Both the position numbers and the translations under genes were made by a program. Under the pieces are notes generated by a model. The model was not told where the DNA came from, did not search any database, and saw only the letters and a program-made list of their open reading frames with translations. 64,000 nt of DNA from positions 189,975 to 253,974 of the forward strand of contig NZ_LMNS01000039.1 in assembly GCF_001423405.1 (NCBI RefSeq), in the 5' to 3' direction. Of this stretch, positions 1 through 8,443 are shown piece after piece; positions within the stretch are counted from its first letter, which is position 1, and the number at the start of each line of letters is the position of its first letter. This stretch comes from Methylobacterium sp. Leaf123 (lineage in GTDB: Bacteria; Pseudomonadota; Alphaproteobacteria; Rhizobiales; Beijerinckiaceae).

Positions 1-281
1 CCGGCCGCGTGCAGGCGCTCCAACAGACCCTGATGCAGCCGTGCCCACACGCCGGCCGTCTGCCAGTCGCGCAGGCGCCGCCAGCAACTCATGCCGCTCC
101 CGCAGCCCATCTCGGCCGGCAGCATCTCCCAGGGCAGGCCGGAGCGCAGCACGAACAGGATCCCGGTCAGCGCCGCCCGATTGTCGATCGGAGGCCGTCC
201 GCCCTTCGGGCGCGGCCGAGGTGGCGGCAGGAGCGCGGCAATCTCGGTCCAGAGATCAGGGGCAAGCAGAGGTCGAGCCAT
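1..281 (-). CDS. IS5-family transposase, N-terminal part (cut by window start)
   Basis: The minus-strand frame starts at the ATG at 281 and runs off the left edge, so only about 93 residues are visible. It begins MARPLLAPDLWTEIAALLPP and continues with KGGRPPIDNRAALTGILFVL and then RSGLPWEMLP. This is the helix-turn-helix head typical of IS5-group transposases (DUF4096-type orfA). The DDE catalytic core would lie outside the window, so it cannot be told whether the enzyme is intact, frameshifted or split into orfA/orfB. The element abuts the chemoreceptor gene at 346 and points away from it. The family call is confident; the subgroup is not known. Confidence 0.85.
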   Translation of the reverse strand, partial: MARPLLAPDLWTEIAALLPPPRPRPKGGRPPIDNRAALTGILFVLRSGLPWEMLPAEMGCGSGMSCWRRLRDWQTAGVWARLHQGLLERLHAA

Positions 282-330
282 CCACAACCAACGCTTCCCC
301 CGCCGCAGCGTGCCGTTCTGTTAGGCGTTC
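1..330 (-). mobile_element. Insertion sequence end (IS5-like), partial
   Basis: The transposase start at 281 is followed by about 50 bp that do not belong to the next gene, as expected for an IS terminus. The boundary is estimated. The tetranucleotide TTAG occurs at about 320-323 and again at 331-334, and either could be a YTAR-type IS5 target site. No second inverted repeat can be checked because the other end is outside the window. Confidence 0.5.
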
Positions 331-345
331 TTAGCCAACAAACTC

Positions 346-2355
346 ATGTTTTCTGCCGGAACGGCGGTGACCGTCGTTCTGGTGGGGTTTCTCGGCGTCA
401 CGAGTTGGAGGACAGCCGACCGCGTTAGAACCGAGGTCACGGATCTGGCGACGGAGAAAGCGGCCGGCGTCGCTGCGCAAGTCGGCATCCAGATCACCGA
501 GGCGGTGTCGGCGGGCACGGCGCTGACGGCCGGATTGTCGGGCCTTCTCGAGACCGGCACGGCGCGGCGATCCGACCTCGTGGCCGTCACGAAGGCAACG
601 GTCCTGCGCTATCCGAACGTCTACAATGCCTGGATGGTCGACACGCTCGAGCGCCTGTCCGAGGCGAGATTGTCCGGCACCGAGGCTTCGAACGCGAAGG
701 GCTTCTTCACCCCGAACTGGACCAAGACCTCGACCGGTACGCTCGAGTTGTTGCCCTTCAACTATGACGGCACCGAGCAATGGTACAAGGCACCGATCGC
801 CTCCGGCAAAAGCCTCGTGACGGAGCCCTACGTCACCACCCGGGGTGATCTCGTGACGTCGATCTCGGCCCCCGTCAGTGTGGGCGGGCGCGTCGTCGGC
901 GTCGGCGGCGTTGATATCAATCTCGACAAACTGCCGGAGATGCTGAGCGCGCTGCACCCGTTCGGCAGCGGGCGCGTGATGCTGCTGTCCAACACCGGCA
1001 AGTGGGTCCTGCCGCCCAACAAGGGCCAGGAGATGAAGCCCTATTCCGATTTCGAGGCCGACAAGGTCAAGGCATCCCTGTCGGATGGGAAGATGCGGAT
1101 TCTCACCGGCAGCCCGGACGGGTCGCTTCGACTGATCTACCCGTTCACGACGCCGGGGATGAACACGACCTGGGCCGTGGTGATGGATGTGCCCGAGCAC
1201 GTCATCTCGCAGCCGATCTACCGGCAACTCGCCGAGACGGCCGCCGGCGGGGTCGCCGTCCTCCTCGTCGTGCTCGTCACGATCTTCGCGATGTCGAAGA
1301 TCCTGATCGACCGTCCGCTGAAGCGATCGATCCAGACGATCGAGGCGCTGATCAACCGGCGCTACGACGTCGCCATCGCGGATGCCGATCGCGCCGACGA
1401 GGTGGGCGCGATCGCCAAGGCGTTGGAGGTGTTCCGGGACAAGGCGCATCAGGCCGAGTTGCTGGCCGTGGAGCAGGAAGCGCAGCAGCAGCGCCAGTTG
1501 TCGCGCGCGGAGTCGATCCGCAGCCATTCGCAGAGCTTCGACGGCACGGTGTCGCGCCTGACCGAAGCGGTGCTGACGCTCGTGAACGACCTCGACGCGG
1601 CCTCCTCGAACCTCTCCAGCGGTGCCGACTCGACCAGCATGCGCAGCGCGTCCGTGGCGGCCGCCTCCGAGCAGACCTCGGCCAATGTCGCGGCCGTCGC
1701 CTCCGCGGCGGAGGAACTGCTCGCCTCGGTTCACGAGATCGGACGGCAGATGACGCTCTCCACGGAGATCGCCGCGAACGCCGTCACCCAGGCCCAGCAG
1801 GCCAATGTGAAGGTCGATGCCCTCGCCGAGGCCGCCCACCGCATCAGCGAGGTCATCAAGCTCATCTCCACCATCGCCGCGCAGACCAACCTGCTGGCGC
1901 TGAACGCCACCATCGAGGCGGCGCGTGCGGGTGAGGCCGGGCGCGGCTTCGCCGTGGTCGCGGCGGAGGTGAAGGAGCTGGCCAACCAGACCTCGCGCGC
2001 AACCGAAGAGATCGGCGTACAGGTCGAGGCGGTCCAGACCGGCACGGGGGACGCCGTGCGGGCGATCCAGGGCATCTCCGGCACGATCCAGAAGATGAAC
2101 GAGATTTCCCGGTCTATCCAGGAATCCGCATCGCAACAGGGGCTGGCGATGCACGAGATCGCCCGCAACATCCAGGAGGCCTCGGCCGGCACCCGCGAAG
2201 TCTCGGCCAGCATCTCCGCCGTCTCGCGCTCCGCGAGCGAAACCGGCGAGACGGCCCAGGTCGTGAGTTCCGCCGCGGTGACCCTTCAGGACAAGTCGAA
2301 CGAACTGCGCCAGGAGGTTCTGTCCTTCCTGTCGAACGTTCGAGCCGCTGGCTGA
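346..2355 (+). CDS. Methyl-accepting chemotaxis protein with Cache sensor, 5' end probably lost to an IS
   Basis: This is a transmembrane chemoreceptor that senses a ligand outside the cytoplasm and signals to CheA/CheW. The 669 residues contain a first membrane helix at about 1-20, a periplasmic Cache-type sensor at about 30-290, a second helix at about 296-318, a HAMP linker, and a cytoplasmic signalling domain. The conserved hairpin tip of that domain is at about 506-545, with the motif QTNLLALNATIEAARAGEAG. The start is odd. Translation at 346 gives MFSAGTAV, with no positively charged lead before the first helix, while the upstream codons in frame (FLANKL) look like native protein and then hit a stop at 322-324. 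An IS terminus lies immediately upstream. The inference is that the IS removed the original start and the first few residues; expression and membrane insertion may be affected. The ligand is unknown. Confidence 0.85.
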   Translation: MFSAGTAVTVVLVGFLGVTSWRTADRVRTEVTDLATEKAAGVAAQVGIQITEAVSAGTALTAGLSGLLETGTARRSDLVAVTKATVLRYPNVYNAWMVDTLERLSEARLSGTEASNAKGFFTPNWTKTSTGTLELLPFNYDGTEQWYKAPIASGKSLVTEPYVTTRGDLVTSISAPVSVGGRVVGVGGVDINLDKLPEMLSALHPFGSGRVMLLSNTGKWVLPPNKGQEMKPYSDFEADKVKASLSDGKMRILTGSPDGSLRLIYPFTTPGMNTTWAVVMDVPEHVISQPIYRQLAETAAGGVAVLLVVLVTIFAMSKILIDRPLKRSIQTIEALINRRYDVAIADADRADEVGAIAKALEVFRDKAHQAELLAVEQEAQQQRQLSRAESIRSHSQSFDGTVSRLTEAVLTLVNDLDAASSNLSSGADSTSMRSASVAAASEQTSANVAAVASAAEELLASVHEIGRQMTLSTEIAANAVTQAQQANVKVDALAEAAHRISEVIKLISTIAAQTNLLALNATIEAARAGEAGRGFAVVAAEVKELANQTSRATEEIGVQVEAVQTGTGDAVRAIQGISGTIQKMNEISRSIQESASQQGLAMHEIARNIQEASAGTREVSASISAVSRSASETGETAQVVSSAAVTLQDKSNELRQEVLSFLSNVRAAG

Positions 2356-2743
2356 CGGCCGAAGCCCGATCCGAGCTGAGGGCCTCGGGCGGGCGTCTCT
2401 GAGCCACCGTGTTGGCGTGCATTCCGACGAGCGGGCGACCGCTTCGTCGGAATGCACGCTTAAGGCCGTGCGGGCTCCATCCCCATAGCGTTGTGGACGC
2501 GGGTATGCCGCTGCCGGACCAATCGGGAACCCCACCGGGCGGAAAGCCGGGCGAGGCACGATCAGCACGACCCGCCGAAGGGCGGGCACGGGACAGGGTA
2601 TCGGTGGCGGGCAGGAGCGCCCGGAAAAGAGTCGCCAGCGTGCAACACTTCGTCTTTTCCTGCGAAACGAGGCGCCGGCCTCTCCAATTCCGTCAAGGTT
2701 TGGCTATCAGCCTGGTCCGGTCACCTCGTGATTGATCGCCGCC
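2356..2743. other. Intergenic stretch
   Basis: Apart from the hairpin at 2415-2459 I see no coding frame with plausible composition, no RNA gene and no repeat. The open frames here are typical GC-rich noise. Confidence 0.5.
2415..2459 (+). terminator. Strong hairpin downstream of the chemoreceptor gene
   Basis: The arms 2415-2432 and 2441-2459 are almost perfectly complementary (left arm GCGTGCATTCCGACGAGC), separated by 8 bases. The hairpin starts 60 bp after the stop at 2355. No T-run follows, so it may be a weak terminator or a small palindromic repeat rather than a classic intrinsic terminator. Confidence 0.5.
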
Positions 2744-2854
2744 ATGCTGTCCGTCCCCCGCGCCGTCCTTTCGAAGCACCGTGAGATTTCCGCGCTGCTC
2801 GCCACCTATGCGATGTTCCTCAGCGGCGTATGGATTCTGGCCTGGGCGGCCTAA
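2744..2854 (+). CDS. Possible 36-residue single-pass membrane peptide
   Basis: The ATG at 2744 opens a short frame beginning MLSVPRAVLSKHREISALLA and ending in a hydrophobic stretch rich in L, A, F and W (about residues 17-36) before a TAA. The basic N-terminus followed by one hydrophobic helix is the usual look of small alphaproteobacterial membrane peptides. It stands alone and no clear ribosome binding site is visible. Function is unknown and it could be a chance frame. Confidence 0.35.
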   Translation: MLSVPRAVLSKHREISALLATYAMFLSGVWILAWAA

Positions 2855-3066
2855 GCCCCTGATCGAACGCAGCCTGCCGCCCCGGCACAGGCGCCGCGAC
2901 TTCCACACGATCAGAATCGCCGCCGTTCATCGGTCGCGATCCGCTCGGACGGTGCGAGGGCCGTGAGCGGCGGCGTGTGTTCGTCGAGGAAGGCGTCGGG
3001 CAGCTTGTTCCGCCCCCGTGCCGGATCGGGGGGTCGCTGAAGGCGTCGACGCTTCGGCAGATTAGG

Positions 3067-3141
3067 TGGAGCGGGCGATCGGGATCGAACCGACGACATT
3101 CAGCTTGGGAAGCTGACGTTCTACCACTGAACTACGCCCGC
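3067..3141 (-). tRNA. tRNA-Gly (anticodon CCC)
   Basis: The minus strand folds as a standard cloverleaf of 75 nt including an encoded CCA end. The acceptor is GCGGGCG paired with CGCCCGC, the D arm is GTTCAGTGGTAGAAC, the anticodon arm is TCAGC-TTCCCAA-GCTGA, and the T arm carries TTCGATC. The anticodon loop TTCCCAA gives CCC at positions 34-36, which reads GGG codons. The A residue after the acceptor matches E. coli-type glycine tRNAs. Confidence 0.95.
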
Positions 3142-3251
3142 ATCCGGCCGCTCGTGGAGCGATGATGCGCTCTTGAGGCAGCGGGTGATTCCGAGCGCGA
3201 GGCTTCGGAAGCACCCCATTTTCATAAGCGATGGCGGACGCCTGTCCACCC

Positions 3252-3761
3252 CTAAAATGCGTCGGTGTCGCGCTGCTGTGTCCGGTGGCCGACGCTGCGG
3301 CCGGCGATCAGCCAGTAGACCAGACCGGAGACGGCGCCTGTGACGAGGAGGATGGCGGCCAGCCGTGCTTCCGCGGCGGATGCCACCGATCCGGTGGCCG
3401 GTGGCGGGCCGCCGCGGGCGAGCCAGGGCAGGAGCGCCGTGAGGCCGCCCGTCGCGCCGCCGTACCAGAACGGAGAGCGCAGCCCCAGCGTCTCGCCGAC
3501 GAGCGCGGCCAGCGTCGGCGGCAGGATCAGCAGGAGGCTAAGCGCCTGGGCGAACAGGGTCACGGCCATCACCGCCATGCCCGGCGGAACGCCTTGCGCG
3601 AGATCCGACAGGCCGGCGAAGAGGCCGACGAGGCCGAGTTCGCCCAACGCCTCGCGAAAGTTCGGATCGAGAAGCACCCCGGCGCCGAGCGTCAGGGCAC
3701 CGGCCGGGATGGCCACGATCAGGGCGAAGGCGGCCAGGAGGAGGCGTCCGAGCCATGTCAT
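3252..3761 (-). CDS. Hypothetical integral membrane protein
   Basis: I do not recognise a family. The 169-residue protein has about four hydrophobic segments: roughly residues 4-31, 65-92, 98-118 and 140-162. The loops are rich in Pro and Gly. The start was placed at MTWLGRLLLAAF (3761) because the upstream in-frame extension is Arg/Pro-rich noise. It is a single gene between the tRNA-Gly and gmaS, on the same strand as gmaS but about 170 bp downstream of it, and shows no motif that ties it to methylamine metabolism. Confidence 0.6.
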   Translation of the reverse strand: MTWLGRLLLAAFALIVAIPAGALTLGAGVLLDPNFREALGELGLVGLFAGLSDLAQGVPPGMAVMAVTLFAQALSLLLILPPTLAALVGETLGLRSPFWYGGATGGLTALLPWLARGGPPPATGSVASAAEARLAAILLVTGAVSGLVYWLIAGRSVGHRTQQRDTDAF

Positions 3762-3932
3762 CGGCGATCGGGTCTCCCTGTTGCGCCGTCGGGGTGATGG
3801 CGGCTGGGCGATCGATAGTCCGACGGGGCCGGATCGGGCAACCGACCTTACGCTGTCTTGCCGGCGGGGTTCGTCCGCCCCGCGTGAAACCAGCATCGGA
3901 CCGATGGGATCGGCCGGATGCCGGAGGCGTGC

Positions 3933-5231
3933 TCAGCAGTCGAGCGTGGTGTCGCGCTCCCACTGGGTGAGGTGGCGGCAGTAATCGTCCCATTCCTGGC
4001 GCTTGAGTTTGAGGTAGCTCGGCACGAAGGCACCCAAGGACTCGTTCAGCACCGAGCTCGCTTCGAGGGCGCGCAGGGCATCGAGCAGGTTGAGCGGCAG
4101 GCGCTTGACGTCCTCCACTGTGTGCCCGTCCGTGTACATGTTGATGTCGAGGCGCTGGCCCGGATCGCGCTGATTGCGGATGCCGTCGAGGCCAGCGGCG
4201 AGGAGGCCCGCCTGGAGCAGGTAGGGGTTGGCCGCCCCGTCCGCGAGGCGGAACTCGAAGCGCCCGCCATCGGGGATGCGGATCATGTGGGTGCGGTTGT
4301 TGCCCGTATAGGTCACCGTGTTCGGCGCCCAGGTCGCACCGGAGGTGGTGCGCGGCGCGTTGATGCGCTTGTAGGAATTCACGCAAGGGTTTGTCAGCGC
4401 GGCCAGCGCGTCGGCGGAGTGGATCAGACCGCCGATGAAATGATAGCCCAGCTGCGACATCCCGATCTCGTCCGAGCGATCGGAAAAGACGTTCTGGCCG
4501 TCGCGCCAGAGCGAGACGTGGGCGTGGCAGCCGGAGCCCGTCAGGTCCATGAAGGGCTTGGGCATGAAGGTCGCGCGGAAGCCGTGCTTCTCGGCGATCG
4601 AGCGGGTCATGTATTTGAAGAAGGCGTGCCGGTCGGCGGTGATCAGCGCGTCGTCATAGTCCCAGTTCATCTCGAACTGGCCGTTCGCGTCCTCATGGTC
4701 GTTCTGGTACGGCTTCCAGCCGAGGCTCAGCATCGCGTCGCAGATCTCGGTGATGACCTCGTAGCGGCGCATCAGGGCGGATTGGTCGTAGCAGGGCTTG
4801 GTCTGCTTATCGGCCATGTCCGCGGGCTCCGAGCCGCAGGGCGTGATCAGGAAGAACTCGCACTCGACGCCGCTCTTCATCTGCAGCCCCTCGCGGGCCG
4901 CGTCCTTGATGAGGCGTTTGAGGATGTTGCGCGGGCCCTGCTCGACCGCCGTGCCGTTCATCACGAGGTCGGCGGGCAGCCAGCCGACTTCCGGCTTCCA
5001 GGGAAGCTGGATCAGCCCCTCGGGGTCCGGCATGGCCAGCAGGTCGGCATCGGCGGGGCTCATGTCGAGCCAGGTCGCGAAGCCGGCAAAGCCTGCGCCG
5101 TTGCGGCAGGTGCCGCCGATCGCGGCAGCCGGCACGAGCTTGGCGCGCTGCGTGCCGAACAGGTCGGTGTAGGACACGAGGAAATACTTGATGCCGCGCT
5201 CCCGGGCGGCGGTCTCAAGATCGTGCGTCAT
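3933..5231 (-). CDS. gmaS: Gamma-glutamylmethylamide synthetase (glutamine synthetase type III-like)
   Basis: Family knowledge: GmaS ligates methylamine to the gamma-carboxyl of glutamate using ATP, the first step of the N-methylglutamate pathway. The 432-residue protein has the glutamine synthetase fold. There is an N-terminal beta-grasp part (about 1-100), then catalytic motifs including SGVECEFFLI, NGQFEMNW, GSGCHAHVSLW and the nucleotide/ammonium region NRTHMIRIPDGGRFEFRLAD. Length and motifs fit the GlnT/GmaS group rather than GlnA. Sequence alone does not separate GmaS from a GlnT-like glutamine synthetase; the adjacent mgsCBA and mgdABCD genes decide the call. It lies 89 bp after mgsC on the same strand, with a terminator-like hairpin in that gap. 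The start is the ATG at 5231 (MTHDLETAARERG). Confidence 0.9.
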   Translation of the reverse strand: MTHDLETAARERGIKYFLVSYTDLFGTQRAKLVPAAAIGGTCRNGAGFAGFATWLDMSPADADLLAMPDPEGLIQLPWKPEVGWLPADLVMNGTAVEQGPRNILKRLIKDAAREGLQMKSGVECEFFLITPCGSEPADMADKQTKPCYDQSALMRRYEVITEICDAMLSLGWKPYQNDHEDANGQFEMNWDYDDALITADRHAFFKYMTRSIAEKHGFRATFMPKPFMDLTGSGCHAHVSLWRDGQNVFSDRSDEIGMSQLGYHFIGGLIHSADALAALTNPCVNSYKRINAPRTTSGATWAPNTVTYTGNNRTHMIRIPDGGRFEFRLADGAANPYLLQAGLLAAGLDGIRNQRDPGQRLDINMYTDGHTVEDVKRLPLNLLDALRALEASSVLNESLGAFVPSYLKLKRQEWDDYCRHLTQWERDTTLDC

Positions 5232-5270
5232 TGCAGGGATCCTTCCGGCTGAGTGGTGCGGCCCCATCGC

Positions 5271-5314
5271 CACAAAAGAAAAAGGGCCGCCCTCGAAGCT
5301 TCCGGAGCGGCCCT
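5271..5314 (-). terminator. Intrinsic terminator/attenuator between mgsC and gmaS
   Basis: On the minus strand an AGGGCCGC arm (5314-5307) pairs with its complement at 5290-5283 across a short loop. The run TTTTTCTTTT (5282-5273) follows at once. It begins only 7 bp after the mgsC stop and ends about 40 bp before the gmaS start, so it has the shape of a genuine rho-independent terminator placed inside an apparent operon. Confidence 0.75.
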
Positions 5315-5320
5315 CGCAGA

Positions 5321-6655
5321 TCAGATGCCGGTCTTGCCGGGGATCCAGCCGGTGCCGGCGAGCGGCACCTGGGCCATCGCGGCGGCTTCGATGGTGAGCG
5401 CCACCAGATCCTCGGGTTCGAGGTTGTGCAGGTGGCTCTTGCCGCAGGCCCGCGCGATGGTCTGGGCTTCCAGCGTCATCACCGCGAGGTAGTTGGCGAG
5501 GCGGCGGCCCGCGAGTTCCGGATCGAGCCGCTTGGCGAGTTCCGGATCCTGTGTCGTGATGCCGGCCGGGTCGCGGCCCTCGTGCCAGTCGTCGTAGGCG
5601 CCGGCAGTGGTGCCGAGGGCCTCGTATTCCGCCTGCCAGCGGGGATCGTTGTCGCCGAGCGCGATCAGGGCGGCGGTGCCGATGGCGACCGCATCGGCGC
5701 CGAGCGCCAGCACCTTGGCCACGTCGGCCCCCGAGCGGATGCCGCCGGAGACGACGAGCTGCACCTTGCGGTGAAGCCCCAGATCCTGAAGCGCCTGCAC
5801 GGCCGGGCGGATCGCGGCGAGCGTCGGGATGCCGACATGCTCGATGAACACGTCCTGCGTCGCGGCGGTGCCGCCCTGCATGCCGTCGAGCACCACCACG
5901 TCGGCGCCGGATTTGGCCGCCAGCGCGGTGTCGTAATAGGGGCGCGAGGCACCGACCTTGACGTAGATCGGCTTCTCCCAATCGGTGATCTCGCGCAGCT
6001 CCTCGATCTTGATCGCGAGGTCGTCCGGCCCGGTCCAGTCCGGGTGGCGGCAGGCGGAGCGCTGATCGACGCCGGGGGGCAGGCAGCGCATGCCGGCGAC
6101 GCGCTCGGTGATCTTCTGCCCGAGCAGCATGCCGCCGCCGCCGGGCTTGGCGCCCTGGCCGATGACGACCTCGATGGCGTCGGCCTTGCGCAGGTCGTCC
6201 GGGTTCATGCCGTAGCGCGAGGGCAGGTACTGGTAGACCAGGGTCTTGGAGTGGCCGCGCTCCTCCGGCGTCATGCCGCCATCGCCCGTGGTGGTGGAGG
6301 TGCCGGCGATGGTCGCGCCGCGGCCGAGCGCCTCCTTGGCGTTGGCCGAGAGCGAGCCGAAGCTCATGCCGGCGATGGTGACCGGCGTCTTCAGGTGGAT
6401 CGGCTTCGAGGCGAAGCGCGAGCCCAGCACCACTTCGGTGCCGCAGCGCTCGCGGTAGCCTTCCAGCGGGTAGCGGCTGATCGAGGCGCCGAGGAACAGG
6501 AGGTCGTCGAAATGCGGCAGGGCGCGCTTCGCCCCGGCGCCGCGGATGTCGTAGATGCCGGTCGCCGCCGCGCGGCGGATCTCGGACATCACGTCGGGGT
6601 TGAAGGTCGCCGACAGGCGCGGTTTCGTGCGCGGAGGCTGGCGGTGATCCGTCAT
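5321..6655 (-). CDS. mgsC: N-methylglutamate synthase subunit C (FMN-binding glutamate synthase-like)
   Basis: This 444-residue protein is related to the central FMN/TIM-barrel part of glutamate synthase (GlxD/GltB-like) and is the catalytic subunit of NMG synthase. Visible motifs are AGMSFGSLSANAKEALGRGA, the glycine-rich GQGAKPGGGGMLLGQKI, and the flavin phosphate site VSGGIRSGADVAKVLALGAD. Glutamate synthases carry 3Fe-4S cysteines just before the CPVGVATQDP-type motif. Here the matching segment reads YDDWHEGRDPAGITTQDPE and has no cysteine, so it probably lacks that cluster. Its ATG overlaps the mgsB stop (TGATG, 6657-6653), which indicates translational coupling. Confidence 0.92.
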   Translation of the reverse strand: MTDHRQPPRTKPRLSATFNPDVMSEIRRAAATGIYDIRGAGAKRALPHFDDLLFLGASISRYPLEGYRERCGTEVVLGSRFASKPIHLKTPVTIAGMSFGSLSANAKEALGRGATIAGTSTTTGDGGMTPEERGHSKTLVYQYLPSRYGMNPDDLRKADAIEVVIGQGAKPGGGGMLLGQKITERVAGMRCLPPGVDQRSACRHPDWTGPDDLAIKIEELREITDWEKPIYVKVGASRPYYDTALAAKSGADVVVLDGMQGGTAATQDVFIEHVGIPTLAAIRPAVQALQDLGLHRKVQLVVSGGIRSGADVAKVLALGADAVAIGTAALIALGDNDPRWQAEYEALGTTAGAYDDWHEGRDPAGITTQDPELAKRLDPELAGRRLANYLAVMTLEAQTIARACGKSHLHNLEPEDLVALTIEAAAMAQVPLAGTGWIPGKTGI

Positions 6656-7344
6656 CAGTAGGCTCCGGCGTTGTCGACGTTGAAGTGGTAGAGGGTGCGG
6701 GCCGAGCCGTAGCGGCGGAACTCGCTCGGGCTCACTTCCCCGGTGAGGCCGGCGGCGGCGAGCTTCTCGGCGAGTTCCCGCAGATGCTCGTCGCGCATCG
6801 GCTTCTCGATGCAGTCGGCGCCGAGGCTCTTGACCGAGCCGCGCACGTAGAGCTTCGCCTCGTAGAGCGAGTCACCGAGCGCCTCGCCGGCATCCCCGAG
6901 GACGGTGAGCGTGCCGGCCTGGGCCATGAAGGCCGACATGTGGCCGATCGAGCCCTTCACGACGATGTCGACGCCCTTCATCGAGATGCCGCAGCGGGCG
7001 CCCGCATTGCCGTCGATGACGAGGAGGCCGCCATGGGCCGTGGCGCCGGCCGACTGGCTGGCATCGCCCCGCACGTGGACGAAGCCGGAGATCATGTTCT
7101 CGGCGACGCCGACACCCGCATTGCCGTTGACGAGAACGGTCGCGAGCTTGTTCATGCCGGCGCAATAGTAGCCGACATTGCCCTCGATCTCGACGCTGAT
7201 CGGCGCGTCGAGCCCGGCGGCGATGGCGTGGCGCCCGTCCGGACCGGTGACGGCCCAGTGGGTCTCGTTGGTGTCGGGCCGCAGGGCGTGCAGGGCCCGG
7301 TTCAGTTCGCGCAGGGGCGCGGATCGCAGGTCGAAGCTCGGCAT
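6655..7344 (-). CDS. mgsB: N-methylglutamate synthase subunit B (GltB C-terminal-like beta-helix)
   Basis: The 229-residue protein corresponds to the C-terminal beta-helix domain of glutamate synthase (GXGXG family). It carries repeated short turns such as IEGNVGYYCAGMNK, VNGNAGVGVAENMISG, IDGNAGARCGISMKG and VLGDAGEALGDSLY. It serves as a structural subunit between the amidotransferase and the FMN barrel. The start at MPSFDLRSAPL (7344) was chosen because its ATG overlaps the mgsA TAA (TAATG), and it also overlaps mgsC by one base. This tight coupling supports production of a stoichiometric three-subunit complex. Confidence 0.92.
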   Translation of the reverse strand: MPSFDLRSAPLRELNRALHALRPDTNETHWAVTGPDGRHAIAAGLDAPISVEIEGNVGYYCAGMNKLATVLVNGNAGVGVAENMISGFVHVRGDASQSAGATAHGGLLVIDGNAGARCGISMKGVDIVVKGSIGHMSAFMAQAGTLTVLGDAGEALGDSLYEAKLYVRGSVKSLGADCIEKPMRDEHLRELAEKLAAAGLTGEVSPSEFRRYGSARTLYHFNVDNAGAY

Positions 7345-8279
7345 TACTGGCGCTCCCCGGAGACGGGCTGATTGGGCACCCGCTCCCATGCGTAGACCTT
7401 GGCCGGCTCGGGCTCGAACACGCGGGCGGTGTCGATGCCGGGCAGGCCGACAAGGGCCCGATACTCGGAGCCGAAGGCGACGTAATCGTCGGTCTCGGCC
7501 ATCACGGCGGGCTTGCAGGCGATGGGGTCGCGCACCACGGCAAAGCCGTTCTCGGTGCCGACCACGAAGGTGAAGAAGCCGTCGAGATCGGTCAGGCTCG
7601 ATTCGAGCGCCTGCTCCAGCGAGGCGCCTTCGCGCATGCGCCAGCTCAGGTAGCCGGCGGCGACCTCGGTGTCGTTCTGGGTGGCGAAGGTCAGGCCCTC
7701 GTGCCGGAGGCGTCGGCGCAGGTCGTTGTGGTTCGACAGCGAGCCGTTATGGACGAGGCACTCGTCGGTGCCGGTGGAGAACGGGTGGGCGCCGTTCGTC
7801 GTCACCGCGCTCTCGGTGGCCATGCGGGTGTGGCCGATGCCGTGCGTGCCGGTCATCCGCTCGAGGGCGAAGCGCTCGGCCACGGAAGCCGGCAGGCCGA
7901 CCTCCTTGTAGATCTCCATGCGGCGGCCGGCGCTCACCACGTCGATGCCGGGAGCGTTGGCGCGCAGCCAGTCGCGGATCTCGGTCTCGCGCTCCGCCGG
8001 AACGGCGAGAACGGTGTGGGTGTCCCGCTCCGTCGCCTGGGCGGAGAGGGCCAGCGCCTCCTCCAATCCGGCGACCGCGCTGCGCAGCGCGGCAGGTCCT
8101 GGGCCGCGCAGGGTCAGCTTGACGCTGCCGGCCTCCGAGGCGCCGTCCGAGCCGTAGACCGCGAAGCCCGCGCTGTCGGGGCCGCGATCGGTCATCGTCT
8201 CCAGCATCTTGGAGAGCATTGCACCGAGCTGCGGTTCAAGCTTCGGATTCTTGAGGAATAGTCCGACAATACCGCACAT
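7344..8279 (-). CDS. mgsA: N-methylglutamate synthase subunit A (class II glutamine amidotransferase)
   Basis: This is an Ntn-hydrolase-type amidotransferase of 311 residues. It starts at the ATG at 8279 so that the catalytic cysteine is residue 2 (MCGIVGLFLKN), as in GlxB/GltB N-terminal domains. Other family motifs are RGPDSAGFAVYG, GHTRMATES and HNGSLSNHNDLRRRL. In NMG synthase it takes the place of the glutaminase domain and would act on gamma-glutamylmethylamide. It is the first gene of mgsABC. The 164 bp upstream, to the regulator stop, should hold the promoter. A TTGACG box on the minus strand at 8342-8337 is the only -35-like element I see, and no good -10 follows it. Confidence 0.92.
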   Translation of the reverse strand: MCGIVGLFLKNPKLEPQLGAMLSKMLETMTDRGPDSAGFAVYGSDGASEAGSVKLTLRGPGPAALRSAVAGLEEALALSAQATERDTHTVLAVPAERETEIRDWLRANAPGIDVVSAGRRMEIYKEVGLPASVAERFALERMTGTHGIGHTRMATESAVTTNGAHPFSTGTDECLVHNGSLSNHNDLRRRLRHEGLTFATQNDTEVAAGYLSWRMREGASLEQALESSLTDLDGFFTFVVGTENGFAVVRDPIACKPAVMAETDDYVAFGSEYRALVGLPGIDTARVFEPEPAKVYAWERVPNQPVSGERQ

Positions 8280-8443
8280 CGGTGCCGCCCCGTCCGTTCG
8301 ATCACTGTTGAGGGTGATCGCATGCGCCGACCGGTCCGTCAACTATCAAGAATGAAAATTTCCTGACATGAAACATATCGCCCGATCATCGTAAGGATCG
8401 ATGGCCCCGGCACAGTCGCCCCGTCATCGCTTCGGCGACGGCT

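Noticed and set aside
331..2589. A 752-residue minus-strand frame opposite the chemoreceptor gene
   Set aside because: It is rich in Arg/Gly/His with no domain, and mirrors codon bias of the real gene on the plus strand, which has full chemoreceptor motifs.
3918..6661. Long plus-strand frames opposite gmaS and mgsC
   Set aside because: They are antisense shadows; composition is Val/Ala/Gly/Arg/His noise while the minus strand carries complete enzyme motifs.
8281..8342. Longer mgsA start 21 codons upstream
   Set aside because: It would bury the catalytic cysteine, which must be residue 2 after the initiator in class II amidotransferases.
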